A program made the position numbers and the translations under genes. From positions 3,896,001 through 3,960,000 of the forward strand of contig NZ_CP074349.1 of assembly GCF_018343775.1 (NCBI RefSeq): 64,000 bases of DNA, given 5' to 3'. Shown one piece after another: positions 8,628 through 16,473 of this stretch (its first letter is position 1; the number at the start of each line of letters is the position of its first letter). The DNA is from Pseudomonas cichorii. Its GTDB lineage: Bacteria; Pseudomonadota; Gammaproteobacteria; Pseudomonadales; Pseudomonadaceae. Below the pieces are notes generated by a model. The model was not told the origin of the DNA, searched no databases, and worked only from the letters and a program-made list of their open reading frames with translations.

Positions 8628-9749
8628 CTACGTGTCGGAAAACTGTACTGACAGATGGATATTCAACGGCTCGTTGATCGCTGCCAGGTACTCGTCAACG
8701 GTAATCTCTCCCACGCAGGCCCGGGCACCGGGTTCAGGCTTGTAACCGCGATTGACCTTTTCCATCAGGGCGACGGCTGCACAACTGGGAATTTCCGGCC
8801 CTTTGTCATTGGAAGCCGTCAATTGCACCGTCATCAGCAACGGCCTGGCGTCATGGTCGCCGCCGTGAACATCAATGAACATCGCACTTTTTCCGTCACC
8901 AAAACGCTCAAACCACGTCCCCCAGCGATGCAGCCTCGCAGCCCACACAGGAACAGAACGGATCAACCCCGCCTTCACTGCCAGAGCCAGCAAATAGTTG
9001 GCGACACCTCCGAGTTTCAAGCCCGACCCGGCCTTGAAGCTCAGGTTCCTGGCGCCATAGCGCCCGGCAAAAATATCCATATCGGGGACATCGACATTGG
9101 CCAGGAGCCGGGTGCCCATCATCGGCATCTTGCGCAAGGTCAGTCCCTGCCAGCCCGGCACCGCATGCACCTGCCCTTCCTTGAGCTGGCTGATCGGCTT
9201 GCCGGCGTACGCCAGCACACCTTCTATGGTCGACAGGCCCGGCATTTTCGCTGACGAAGAAATGCCATGGTTGATGGTGTCGATGCGGGTAAAGCGATGG
9301 CGGTGTTGATCGATGATGGCCGAAGACAGCGAAGGCACGGAACTGCAACCGCTGAAGATCGCCACGCCCGCCGCTCTGGCGCGTGCATCGAGCGCTGAAA
9401 TGCCGTTGACGAAGTGGCGGCAGTCGGACAAGTCGCAGTAATTGACGCCAGCCTCGATGCAGGACTCGGCAATGGCATAGGATTGCCCCTGAAACGGGCC
9501 AGCCGTATGAATCACCCAATCGATCCCCATTTGCACCAGGACCGGTTGTAGCTCTGCGCTCATGGCGTTGCCACACCAACCTTGCACGGCCTTGCCAGAC
9601 TGCCGCCCAAGCGCCTCGACCTTTCGGGAAAGTTTTTGCGCATCACGCCCTGTAATGACCAGTTCGATATCGGGTACAGCAGCGAGATGCCGACAAATGA
9701 TACTGCCGAAATTTCCATAGCCACCAACCACCATCACCCTGAGCGTCAT
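8628..9749 (-). CDS. Saccharopine dehydrogenase-like NAD(P)-binding protein
   Basis: 373 residues from the ATG at 9749 (MTLRVMVVGGYGNFGSIICRHL). The Rossmann glycine motif GGYGNFG lies at residues 8-14, which is why I rejected the longer frame reaching 9878. The next segments (DIELVITGRDAQKL; WVIHTAGPFQGQSY; CIEAGVNYCDLSD) are the standard saccharopine-dehydrogenase fold signatures of this oxidoreductase superfamily. Substrate is unknown; the C-terminal half is not diagnostic. It is followed by the DUF2269 membrane protein in what looks like a two-gene operon. Confidence 0.82.
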   Translation of the reverse strand: MTLRVMVVGGYGNFGSIICRHLAAVPDIELVITGRDAQKLSRKVEALGRQSGKAVQGWCGNAMSAELQPVLVQMGIDWVIHTAGPFQGQSYAIAESCIEAGVNYCDLSDCRHFVNGISALDARARAAGVAIFSGCSSVPSLSSAIIDQHRHRFTRIDTINHGISSSAKMPGLSTIEGVLAYAGKPISQLKEGQVHAVPGWQGLTLRKMPMMGTRLLANVDVPDMDIFAGRYGARNLSFKAGSGLKLGGVANYLLALAVKAGLIRSVPVWAARLHRWGTWFERFGDGKSAMFIDVHGGDHDARPLLMTVQLTASNDKGPEIPSCAAVALMEKVNRGYKPEPGARACVGEITVDEYLAAINEPLNIHLSVQFSDT

Positions 9750-9939
9750 GCGCAACTTCCCGATATCCGTTGATTCATGCGGCGGCAGCTTCGCTGATAT
9801 CCCGCAGGCGTTCAAGTTGAGAGGCTCGCAGCACGGTTCCTGATGCCATTTCTCGGGGGCAGTCGGGTCATGCATCACGTGTGGGAAGCCGCTTGCTGGC
9901 GACAGGGCCGCTGAGTTTTATGGAAAACTCGGATCGACG

Positions 9940-9957
9940 TATAGCCAAAGGCTTACA
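9940..9957 (+). promoter_or_regulatory. Candidate GacA upstream activating site of RsmX-like copy 1
   Basis: TATAGCCAAAGGCTTACA has an exact right half (CTTACA) and a partial left half of the GacA consensus TGTAAG-N6-CTTACA. It is centred about 66 bases before the predicted start of the RNA and is conserved in all three copies. Confidence 0.55.
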
Positions 9958-10013
9958 CGAGCCGGAGACAATTCGCTCTTTCTGCCCTTCGAGAAGGCTC
10001 GTAAGATTGGATC

Positions 10014-10127
10014 CAACAACTGGTGAACAAGGAGTTCGCCAGGATCAAGGATGATCGACCATGGCCCGGAGGGCTGCCGACAGGGAGTTGGAATGGTCTT
10101 TGGAAAAACCCGCTTCGGCGGGTTTTT
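10014..10127 (+). ncRNA. rsmX: RsmX-like GGA-rich regulatory small RNA, copy 1
   Basis: About 114 bases, placed by a -10 box TAAGAT (10002-10007) and a strong terminator with stem AACCCGC-TTCG-GCGGGTT followed by T5 (10104-10127). The RNA carries at least seven GGA motifs, three of them exposed in hairpin loops: GAAC-AAGGA-GTTC, GATC-aaggat-GATC and GCCC-GGA-GGGC. This is the architecture of RsmX/Y/Z RNAs, which titrate the translational repressors RsmA/E under GacS/GacA control. The same sequence, including its promoter, recurs at 10518 and 11578. P. syringae strains are known to carry several rsmX paralogues. The family call rests on GGA loops, size, terminator and the GacA-like site, not on a database match. 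Confidence 0.75.
10104..10127 (+). terminator. Terminator of RsmX-like copy 1
   Basis: Stem AACCCGC / GCGGGTT closed by a TTCG tetraloop and followed by a T run. Confidence 0.85.
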
Positions 10128-10174
10128 ATTTGCCTGCAGAAAAGTGAGCCTGACGGCTCAGCGCCTCATCTCCC

Positions 10175-10336
10175 TCACTGCAAACCTGCAGGGGCCGCCT
10201 CTTGAGCGGATTCAGCAGCCATTTTCAATCGGTCAGCCTTGCAGATGTATTTAGGCTTGCTCTTGGGTGCCAGTTTGGCACTGGCCTTCTTGGCGTGAGC
10301 CTTTAATAGCTGCTGGATCTTTTTACGACGATTCAT
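10175..10336 (-). CDS. DUF2986-family small basic protein
   Basis: 53 residues, translated by hand from the ATG at 10336: it begins MNRRKKIQQLLKAHAKKASA and continues KLAPKSKPKYICKADR, ending at a TGA at 10175. The Lys/Arg-rich start and the KSKPKYI motif are hallmarks of DUF2986 proteins, which are small, highly basic and of unknown function. It sits alone on the minus strand between the first two RsmX-like RNA genes. The high charge would suit nucleic acid or ribosome association, but that is inference only. Confidence 0.8.
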   Translation of the reverse strand: MNRRKKIQQLLKAHAKKASAKLAPKSKPKYICKADRLKMAAESAQEAAPAGLQ

Positions 10337-10443
10337 GTTTTCTACTCAGCGTGTGAACGCCTGAATGATATCAGCTTGAGATATCGGACCAGAGCCCTGA
10401 AGAGCCGGTTGATCAGCGGTCATGGAAAATTTCACAGCCGACG

Positions 10444-10461
10444 TATAGCCAAAGGCTTACA
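10444..10461 (+). promoter_or_regulatory. Candidate GacA upstream activating site of RsmX-like copy 2
   Basis: Identical to the site at 9940-9957 (TATAGCCAAAGGCTTACA) and at the same distance from the predicted RNA start. Confidence 0.55.
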
Positions 10462-10517
10462 CGAACCGAGGACAATTCGCTCTTTTTGCCCTTCAAGAAG
10501 GCTCGTAAGATTGGATC

Positions 10518-10630
10518 CAACAACTGGTGAACAAGGAGTTCGCCAGGATCAAGGACGATCGACCATGGCCCGGAGGGCTGCCGGCAGGGAGTTGGAATGG
10601 TCTTTGGAAAACCCGCTTCGGCGGGTTTTT
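10518..10630 (+). ncRNA. rsmX: RsmX-like GGA-rich regulatory small RNA, copy 2
   Basis: Near-identical to copy 1. The -10 box is TAAGAT (10506-10511) and the terminator lies at 10608-10630. GGA-loop hairpins are at 10529-10541 (GAAC-AAGGA-GTTC), 10547-10560 (GATC-AAGGAC-GATC) and 10568-10578 (GCCC-GGA-GGGC). The third hairpin of the series and the linkers add further GGA motifs (GGGAG, TTGGAAT, TTGGAAA). Differences from copy 1 include an A/G change in the GATC hairpin loop and one A fewer before the terminator. The repeated block spans the upstream activating site to the terminator, so each copy should be an independent transcription unit. Confidence 0.75.
10608..10630 (+). terminator. Terminator of RsmX-like copy 2
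   Basis: Same hairpin as copy 1 (ACCCGC-TTCG-GCGGGT) followed by T5. Confidence 0.85.
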
Positions 10631-10968
10631 ATTTGCCTGTAGAAAAGTGAAAGCCGGTTTTCAGCAAGCGGTCACCTCGCCTCTCCCGAAACAAGGTTCA
10701 GTGAGCACACAGCCGATTTCGGAGTGAGCCTCACTTCATACAAAGCCTGCAAATCCTTTTAAAGCCCAATGATGCCGATGCCGGGATTATACAATCCCGT
10801 GCATAACGCCTTGCAGCCTCTTGCGATGCGGCAGAAGACGCTCCCGAATAGAATGAGCCGACTCCAAGCCAATACGAAAACTTCAAGTTACAGACTTGGC
10901 TGATAGCGCAAGAAAACCAACGCGCCCTGCTTTCGGCAATGCATGCACTTTTAATGCAGCCATGAACA

Positions 10969-10997
10969 TTGACTTTATATAAACACCCGCCTCTATC
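10969..10997 (+). promoter_or_regulatory. Putative sigma-70 promoter of the lipoprotein gene at 11019
   Basis: TTGACT (10969-10974), a 17-base spacer, then TCTATC (10992-10997), 21 bases before the ATG. The remainder of the stretch 10631-10968 holds no gene I can support. Confidence 0.45.
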
Positions 10998-11018
10998 GTT
11001 TAACAGAGAAGCCATACT

Positions 11019-11414
11019 ATGAGCGTATTTAAATCCACGTTATTCATGTTTTCAATAGTGATTCTGGCCGCATGTTCCACACAGCCTCCGGCTATCAAAA
11101 AGGGTGAGTCCGTCGTTCATCTACAGGCGCAGGCTGGCAATGAAATGACCGCCAGGCGGCTGGATCAGCAGCGCGCCCAAAGCCTGACGCAGTTTCAGGT
11201 ATCGGAAGGAAAACACGAACTGGAGTTAGGCCTTGTGCAAATGGGCTACCAACAAAGTCAGCGCCGTTGCGTGGCGACTCTCGCTTATGACAACTTCATG
11301 GCTGACCAGCGTTATACATTGATTGAGAAAAGCTCTGGCGCGGATATACACATAGCGCTTATTGACAGCGATGGAAAAACACTGACCCAAACCAGACAAG
11401 TAGCGTGCCTGTAA
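11019..11414 (+). CDS. Small lipoprotein of unknown function
   Basis: 131 residues. The signal peptide MSVFKSTLFMFSIVILAAC ends in a lipobox (LAAC at about 16-19), followed by STQPP, so lipidation at Cys19 is expected. The mature part contains a polar region rich in Gln and a beta-rich end with two further cysteines (RRCVATLAY and the terminal QVACL), which could form a disulfide. I do not recognise a family. It lies between RsmX-like copies 2 and 3 and has base composition lower in GC than its neighbours. Confidence 0.75.
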   Translation: MSVFKSTLFMFSIVILAACSTQPPAIKKGESVVHLQAQAGNEMTARRLDQQRAQSLTQFQVSEGKHELELGLVQMGYQQSQRRCVATLAYDNFMADQRYTLIEKSSGADIHIALIDSDGKTLTQTRQVACL

Positions 11415-11503
11415 TCAAGCAAAGCCCTCTCTCTTATAAAGCCAAGCGGACCACCGCTCTGACATCCCACACCCGGGATGGAGCAGGGAAATTTCAGGCA
11501 ACG

Positions 11504-11521
11504 TATAGCCAAAGGCTTACA
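11504..11521 (+). promoter_or_regulatory. Candidate GacA upstream activating site of RsmX-like copy 3
   Basis: TATAGCCAAAGGCTTACA again, at the same distance from the predicted RNA start as in copies 1 and 2. Confidence 0.55.
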
Positions 11522-11577
11522 CGAACCGAGGACAATTCGCTCTTTTTGCCCTTCGCGAAGGCTCGTAATATTGGATC

Positions 11578-11691
11578 CAACAACTGGTGAACAGGGAGTT
11601 CGCCAGGATCAAGGACGATCGACCATGGCCCGGAGGGCTGCCGGCAGGGAGTTGGAATGGTCTTTGGAAAAACCCGCTTCGGCGGGTTTTT
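11578..11691 (+). ncRNA. rsmX: RsmX-like GGA-rich regulatory small RNA, copy 3
   Basis: Third copy of the block. Its -10 box is TAATAT (11566-11571), nearer to consensus than the TAAGAT of the other two. The first loop reads cAGGGA instead of AAGGA, still holding a GGA. The terminator is at 11668-11691. It is separated from copy 2 by about 950 bases that include a lipoprotein gene. Spacing and conservation suggest duplication of a complete gene with its regulatory region. Confidence 0.75.
11668..11691 (+). terminator. Terminator of RsmX-like copy 3
   Basis: Stem AACCCGC-TTCG-GCGGGTT followed by a T run. Confidence 0.85.
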
Positions 11692-11726
11692 ATTTGCCTG
11701 TAGAAAACACGATGGGTGTACGCCCC

Positions 11727-11750
11727 TTCGCGAATGAATTCGCTCCCACA
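11727..11750. repeat. REP element (single)
   Basis: TTCGCGAATGAATTCGCTCCCAC, the common REP word of this genome, between RsmX-like copy 3 and the LysR gene end. Confidence 0.7.
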
Positions 11751-11785
11751 AGGCCCCTTCCACAGATTGTGACATCGCCCGTTTT

Positions 11786-12661
11786 TTACGCAGGCACCAG
11801 CGTCTCCAGCAGCCACGACCCTGCCGGTCCCAGGCTGCGCTGGCGTGACCAGATCACATCCACCGCCGAACTGCGCGGCCAGCCGGGCACCTTGAGCTCC
11901 TTCAGCAGCCCGCTGGCGTAGCGCGACACCAGCCAGCGCGGCAAGGCCGACCAGCCAAAGCCGAATCCCGCCATGTCCATCAACAACAGATAATTGGGCG
12001 CCGACCAGTTGCTGTAGCCACTGGTGGGCAAGTCGTCGGTGGGGATGCTGTGGTCAATCAAGGTATTGAGGCGCAGCGCCCGGTATTCGGACAGTTGCTG
12101 ATAATTGACCTGCTCCAGCGCAGCAAGCGGATGGGTGTGGGCGACGAACAGACCGAAGTCCGCACGCTCGACAATGGTTGCGTGGCCGATTTCCGGCGGG
12201 TAGCTCGCCTGTGCCGACAACAGTCCCAGAGACGCCCTGCCCGACTGGATCAGGTTGATCGCATCGCCGTGCTCGGCAAACACGCACTCCAGCTCCAGTT
12301 CGGGAAAGCGCTGGTCCAGTTCCGTCATACGCACTTCGAACTCGGAAAACTGGTTGGCATCGGACAGCACCAGAGTCAGGCGCGGCTCGGCACCTGCCGC
12401 CAGACGCCCGGCGGTACGGCGCAGGCGATCCGAAGCACTGAGCACATCCTCGACGCGCCCCAGCATGGCCTTGCCCGCTTCGGTCAGGACCGGCTGACGG
12501 GCGGAACGGTCGAACAGTTCCAACCCCAGATCGATTTCCAGGCGGGCAATGGCTTCGCTGATGGTGGACTGGCTCTTGCCCAGGCGACGGGCAGCGGCGC
12601 TGAAAGAACCCAGTTCGACGATCTGGGCAAAGGCTTCAAGGGCTTCGGGTGAAAAACTCAT
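11786..12661 (-). CDS. LysR-family transcriptional regulator
   Basis: 291 residues from the ATG at 12661 (MSFSPEALEAFAQIVELGSFSAAA). The N-terminal helix-turn-helix is SFSAAARRLGKSQSTISEAIARLE, followed by the LysR linker and a substrate-binding domain. It diverges from a PACE-family efflux gene with a 99-base gap that contains a 15-bp dyad typical of LysR operators (12674-12688). Control of the efflux gene, as with AceR/AceI in Acinetobacter, is a reasonable inference. A start further upstream is open but would run through the dyad. Confidence 0.88.
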   Translation of the reverse strand: MSFSPEALEAFAQIVELGSFSAAARRLGKSQSTISEAIARLEIDLGLELFDRSARQPVLTEAGKAMLGRVEDVLSASDRLRRTAGRLAAGAEPRLTLVLSDANQFSEFEVRMTELDQRFPELELECVFAEHGDAINLIQSGRASLGLLSAQASYPPEIGHATIVERADFGLFVAHTHPLAALEQVNYQQLSEYRALRLNTLIDHSIPTDDLPTSGYSNWSAPNYLLLMDMAGFGFGWSALPRWLVSRYASGLLKELKVPGWPRSSAVDVIWSRQRSLGPAGSWLLETLVPA

Positions 12662-12673
12662 GGACGACCTGCT

Positions 12674-12688
12674 ATCGGTTTTTCCGAT
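12674..12688. promoter_or_regulatory. Candidate LysR operator between lysR and PACE genes
   Basis: ATCGG-TTTTT-CCGAT, a perfect dyad with 5-bp arms and a 5-bp centre, located 13 bases from the lysR start and about 72 bases from the efflux gene start. Confidence 0.55.
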
Positions 12689-12760
12689 GGAAACGATTTT
12701 CACTTTAGCCCAATGACCGATGAGAATGCACCCATACCGCAACACAAAAGGTCATCTGTA

Positions 12761-13243
12761 ATGAGCCAGACAAACCACGATCGCCCAGCTGTACCCAGCA
12801 AATCCTTCAAGGAGCGCATCCTGCATGCGAGCTTGTTCGAGGTGTGCGGCGTAATCATGATCGCGCCGTTGCTGGCCTGGATCATGGGGCATTCGCTCGG
12901 CATGATGGGGGCCATGACGGTGATGATTTCCACAGTGGCCATGATCTGGAACATGGTCTACAACGCCCTGTTCGACAGACTGCGCGCCCGACTCGGTTTC
13001 AGCATGACCCTGGGCAAGCGCGCACTTCATGCCCTGGGTTTTGAAGGCGGGCTGATTCTCGCCGTGGTGCCTCTGGCAGCCTGGTGGTTGTCCATCAGCC
13101 TGCTTGAAGCCTTCCTGCTGGATATCGGTATTCTGCTGTTGTTCCTGCCTTACACCATGCTGTTCAACTGGGCCTACGACCTCGTACGCGAGCGGGTCAT
13201 GCAGCGCCGCCTGTCCAGATGTGGCGAGGCCTCACGGTCCTGA
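12761..13243 (+). CDS. PACE-family multidrug/biocide efflux transporter
   Basis: 160 residues from the ATG at 12761 (MSQTNHDRPAV). Four transmembrane segments form two tandem bacterial-transmembrane-pair domains: helices near residues 28-46 and 50-72, then 88-106 and 114-134. The diagnostic motif of each PACE repeat is visible: RILHASLFEVCGVIMIAPLLAW with the essential Glu in the first helix, and WNMVYNALFDRL; the second repeat has RALHALGFEGGLILAVVPLAAW and FNWAYDLVRERV. Proteins of this family export chlorhexidine and related cationic compounds or polyamines. Confidence 0.88.
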   Translation: MSQTNHDRPAVPSKSFKERILHASLFEVCGVIMIAPLLAWIMGHSLGMMGAMTVMISTVAMIWNMVYNALFDRLRARLGFSMTLGKRALHALGFEGGLILAVVPLAAWWLSISLLEAFLLDIGILLLFLPYTMLFNWAYDLVRERVMQRRLSRCGEASRS

Positions 13244-13320
13244 ATGCATTTGCCGTTGGATTGCAATGAAAGGGTTCGGGCACAATCATCGGCCCACAGC
13301 GACGATAAGGTCTGTCCGAC

Positions 13321-14154
13321 ATGACCACGGAAATTCTCAAACTGGCTGCCTTCAGCGACGGCGATCAAGGCGGCAACCCGGCCGGTGTATGGATTGGCGA
13401 TGCGCTGCCCGATGACAGCACCATGCAGCGCATTGCAGCCGAGGTCGGCTTTTCGGAAACGGCTTTCGCGGCCCCGCTGGACGATGGATGGCGCGTACGC
13501 TACTTCTCGCCCTTGGCCGAAGTGCCCTTCTGCGGCCATGCCACCATTGCTCTGGGCGCCGCACTGGCCGCGCAGCAAGGCGACGGGCTGTTCAAGCTGA
13601 CCCTCAATCAGGCGCAGATCACGGTCGAAGGCCATGCCCATGGGTCACTGACCTCAGCCGCCTTGCAGTCGCCACCCACCCATAGCAAAGCCATAAGCCC
13701 GCAATTGCTGGAGGAAGCCTTGAACCTGTTCGGCTATGAGCGCAGTGATCTGGATGAACGCATTCCACCCGCAGCGATCAACGGCGGCGCCGGGCATCTG
13801 GTACTGGCGCTCAAAAGCCGCTCAAAGCTCAAGGCCATGCAATACGATCAGGAAGCCGGACGCCAATTGATGGTGCGCGAAGGCTGGGCCACCATCGTGC
13901 TGGTGTTTGCCGAAACCGAGCAGTTCTTCCATACCCGCAATCCGTTCGCCTTTGGCGGTGTCTACGAAGACCCGGCCACCGGCGCGGCAACAGCAGCGCT
14001 GGGCGGCTACCTGCGTGATATCGGTTGGCCCCACGGCGGCGTTATCGACATTCTGCAAGGCGAAGACATGGGCAGCCCGTCACGCCTGCGCGCCGAAATC
14101 CCGGAACAGATCGGCAGTTCGATCCGAGTGTCGGGGATGGCGCGCAAGCTGTAG
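13321..14154 (+). CDS. PhzF-family isomerase-like protein
   Basis: 277 residues with the PhzF diaminopimelate-epimerase-like fold. Key spots are GNPAGVW near residue 20, the catalytic-type Glu in VGFSETAFA (about residue 45), the FSPLAEVPFCGHAT motif (where the family has F-P-E/V-CGHAT), and the C-terminal DPATGAATAALGGYL. PhzF enzymes isomerise by acid-base proton transfer. No phenazine genes are nearby, so this is one of the widespread PhzF-like paralogues and its substrate is unknown. It is followed convergently by an MFS gene six bases away. Confidence 0.88.
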   Translation: MTTEILKLAAFSDGDQGGNPAGVWIGDALPDDSTMQRIAAEVGFSETAFAAPLDDGWRVRYFSPLAEVPFCGHATIALGAALAAQQGDGLFKLTLNQAQITVEGHAHGSLTSAALQSPPTHSKAISPQLLEEALNLFGYERSDLDERIPPAAINGGAGHLVLALKSRSKLKAMQYDQEAGRQLMVREGWATIVLVFAETEQFFHTRNPFAFGGVYEDPATGAATAALGGYLRDIGWPHGGVIDILQGEDMGSPSRLRAEIPEQIGSSIRVSGMARKL

Positions 14155-14160
14155 AAAGCT

Positions 14161-15312
14161 TCAGGTTTTGAGCTGGCTGCCACTGATCGCTACGCCCAGC
14201 AGCATCACGGCAACGATCATGAACGCCAGCTCCAGGCTGCTGACATGGGCAATAAAGCCGATGGCGGCCGGCCCGACCAGAATCCCGGCGTAACCGACCG
14301 TGGTGATGGCCGGGATCGCAACACTTTCCGGCATGGTGGTCTGCCGACCGACCGCGCTGTAGCAGACCGGCACGATATTCGAGCAACCGGCGCCCACCAA
14401 GGCATAGCCCAACAGAGCCGCTTCCCAGGCTGGCACCAGCGTGGCAATCGCCAGACCGCTGGCAGCGCACAACCCGCCCAGAATGATGACCCGGTTGGAA
14501 CCGAGCCTGCGCACCACAGCATCGCCAAAAAGACGCCCAAAGGTCATGGTCACGGCAAATACGGCGTAACCCAGCCCGGCATAGGACGTTTCAACACCCC
14601 TCAGCGAGCTGAGGAACACCGCGCTCCAGTCAAGCATCGCCCCTTCGGCGAGAAACACGGTGAAGCACAGCAGGCCGATGAACAGCACCACGCCACGGGG
14701 AATCGCGAAGGCAGGCCCCTCGGACTTGCTGCCATAAGGCAACAGATGTGGCGTGGCCTTGGCCAGTGCGGCAAGTGTCAGCACAACCACCACCAGCATC
14801 GCCACCAGCGGCGAAGCCCCCAGGGTCAGCAAGATGCTGACGCCACCGGCCCCGACAATACCGCCCAGGCTGAACAGGCCATGAAAGCCCGACATCATGG
14901 TCTTGCCGCTGGCCCGCTCGACAATGACCGCCTGGATATTGGCCGTGCAATCCACACCGCCCATGCTCGCGCCGAACAGAAACAGGGTCGCCACCAGCAG
15001 CGGCAGGCTAGAGACAGTGGCCAGCAAGGGCAGGCACAGACAGATCAACAGGGTCGAAATGACCAGCAAGCGGCGGCAACCGTAACGCGACGCCAGCGCA
15101 CCCGCCAAAGGCATGGACAGGATCGAGCCCATCCCCAGGCACAGCAACAACAAACCCAGTGTGCCGTCATCCAGTCCGACACGGGCCTTGGCATAAGGCA
15201 CCAGAGGTGCCCAGGAGGCGACGCTGAAACCTGCAATGAAAAACGCTATCCGGGTGGAAGACTGCTCCTGCCGGGCCTTTGCTATCGGGGCCTCGTGGCT
15301 GAAAGAGGTCAT
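14161..15312 (-). CDS. MFS transporter (YbjJ-like)
   Basis: 383 residues from the ATG at 15312, which follows a strong AAGGAG. The longer frame to 15369 lacks this signal. About 12 hydrophobic segments, the MFS motif GRLFGDAVVRRLGSNR between the middle helices, and repeated small-residue helices (LLLLCLGMGSILSMPLAGALASRYG at about residues 53-77) indicate a major facilitator. It resembles the YbjJ/FucP-like branch. Substrate is unknown. Confidence 0.85.
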   Translation of the reverse strand: MTSFSHEAPIAKARQEQSSTRIAFFIAGFSVASWAPLVPYAKARVGLDDGTLGLLLLCLGMGSILSMPLAGALASRYGCRRLLVISTLLICLCLPLLATVSSLPLLVATLFLFGASMGGVDCTANIQAVIVERASGKTMMSGFHGLFSLGGIVGAGGVSILLTLGASPLVAMLVVVVLTLAALAKATPHLLPYGSKSEGPAFAIPRGVVLFIGLLCFTVFLAEGAMLDWSAVFLSSLRGVETSYAGLGYAVFAVTMTFGRLFGDAVVRRLGSNRVIILGGLCAASGLAIATLVPAWEAALLGYALVGAGCSNIVPVCYSAVGRQTTMPESVAIPAITTVGYAGILVGPAAIGFIAHVSSLELAFMIVAVMLLGVAISGSQLKT

Positions 15313-15395
15313 GCAAACTCCTTGAGAACACCAGACAGAATCGTGCTGGCGAGCCCGACAGCCTAGCAAAGTCAGAGACTATTGCAGACCGCACA

Positions 15396-15479
15396 GGAGC
15401 GATTTTATCCGCGAAAGCACCATTAAAGGCGCCGCACTCTCTTTGGCTTCACTGGCCTCTCGCGAATAAATTCGCTCCT
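15396..15479. repeat. REP pair (BIME)
   Basis: Two oppositely oriented REP words, GGAGCGATTTTATCCGCGAA (15396-15415) and TCGCGAATAAATTCGCTCCT (15460-15479), between the divergent MFS and rarD genes. Confidence 0.75.
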
Positions 15480-15576
15480 ACTGCCTGCAGAAATACTCCA
15501 GCTATTTTCAAACCTTCGCACTAGACTACGCACCTTTGCAGTGCATCCCGCTCGCCCATCCATCAAAGAGGCCGCT

Positions 15577-16461
15577 GTGTATAAAGGTGTCGTGCTGTCG
15601 GTCATGGCGTCGGTGCTGTTCGCCGTCATGTACTTCTATACCTCACTGATGACACCCCTGACCGGCGAGGAAATCTTCGGTTGGCGCATGTTGCTGACCG
15701 TGCCTTGTGCCACGCTGTTCATGCTGGTCAGTGGCGACTGGAAACTGGTGCGGGCACTGGCCGGGCGCATCTGGCGTCAGCCGCTGCTGGTGTTTGGCAT
15801 CCTGCTGTCTTCGCTGCTGCTAGGCGCGCAACTGCTGATCTTCATGTGGGCGCCATTGCACGGGCGCAGCCTGGAAGTGTCCCTGGGTTATTTCCTGCTG
15901 CCGCTGACCATGATCGCCACGGGCCGTATCGTGTACGGCGAACACCTGTCGCATCTGCAGAAGATCGCCGCTTCGCTAGCCCTGATCGGCGTGGGCCACG
16001 AACTGTGGCGGCTGGGCAGTTTCTCCTGGGAAACCCTGCTGGTGGCGCTGGGTTATCCGCTCTACTTCGTCCTGCGACGCAAGCTCAAGACCGATAACCT
16101 GGGCGGGCTGTGGTTCGACATGCTGTTCATGCTGCCCATCGGCCTGTGGTTCATTGCCAACGGCAATCCGATGGCGGCTCAGGACGAACCCAAACTCTAC
16201 TTTCTGATCCCGCTGCTGGGCATCATCAGCGCCTCGGCCCTGATCAGCTACATCCTTTCCAGCCGCATTCTGCCGTTCAGTCTGTTCGGCCTGCTCAGCT
16301 ATGTGGAGCCCGTACTGCTGGTGTGTGTCGCGCTGCTGCTGGGTGAAAGCATTGGCCGTGATGAATGGCTGACCTACCTGCCGATCTGGCTGGCGGTGGT
16401 GGTGCTGGTCATTGAGGGCGCCAGGCATATGCTGGCCCAACGTCGTCGGGATGCTGCCTGA
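15577..16461 (+). CDS. rarD: RarD-like drug/metabolite transporter (EamA family)
   Basis: 294 residues from a GTG at 15577 (VYKGVVLSVMASVLFAVMYFYTSLM), chosen because AAAGAGG lies 5 bases before it. Ten hydrophobic helices in two EamA repeats are visible. The N-terminal motif FGWRMLLTVPCATL and the GRSLEVSLGYFLLPL segment are typical of RarD, a permease of unknown natural substrate once linked to chloramphenicol sensitivity. It is flanked by REP elements and converges on zapE. Confidence 0.88.
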   Translation: MYKGVVLSVMASVLFAVMYFYTSLMTPLTGEEIFGWRMLLTVPCATLFMLVSGDWKLVRALAGRIWRQPLLVFGILLSSLLLGAQLLIFMWAPLHGRSLEVSLGYFLLPLTMIATGRIVYGEHLSHLQKIAASLALIGVGHELWRLGSFSWETLLVALGYPLYFVLRRKLKTDNLGGLWFDMLFMLPIGLWFIANGNPMAAQDEPKLYFLIPLLGIISASALISYILSSRILPFSLFGLLSYVEPVLLVCVALLLGESIGRDEWLTYLPIWLAVVVLVIEGARHMLAQRRRDAA

Positions 16462-16473
16462 ACGTCAGGCCGA

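Noticed and set aside
10731..11015. A 94-codon open frame on the minus strand before the lipoprotein gene
   Set aside because: No ribosome site, no family features, and it covers the likely promoter of the plus-strand lipoprotein gene.
9901..11700. The three repeats as insertion sequences or duplicated genes for a small protein
   Set aside because: The repeated block has no conserved open frame or terminal repeats, while its GGA hairpins and terminator fit an RNA gene.
13321..14154. PhzF as evidence of phenazine biosynthesis
   Set aside because: No other phz genes are near; PhzF-like paralogues are widespread outside phenazine clusters.
14245..15366. A 373-codon open frame on the plus strand opposite the MFS gene
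   Set aside because: Gln/His/Arg-rich composition without motifs, opposite a clear transporter.
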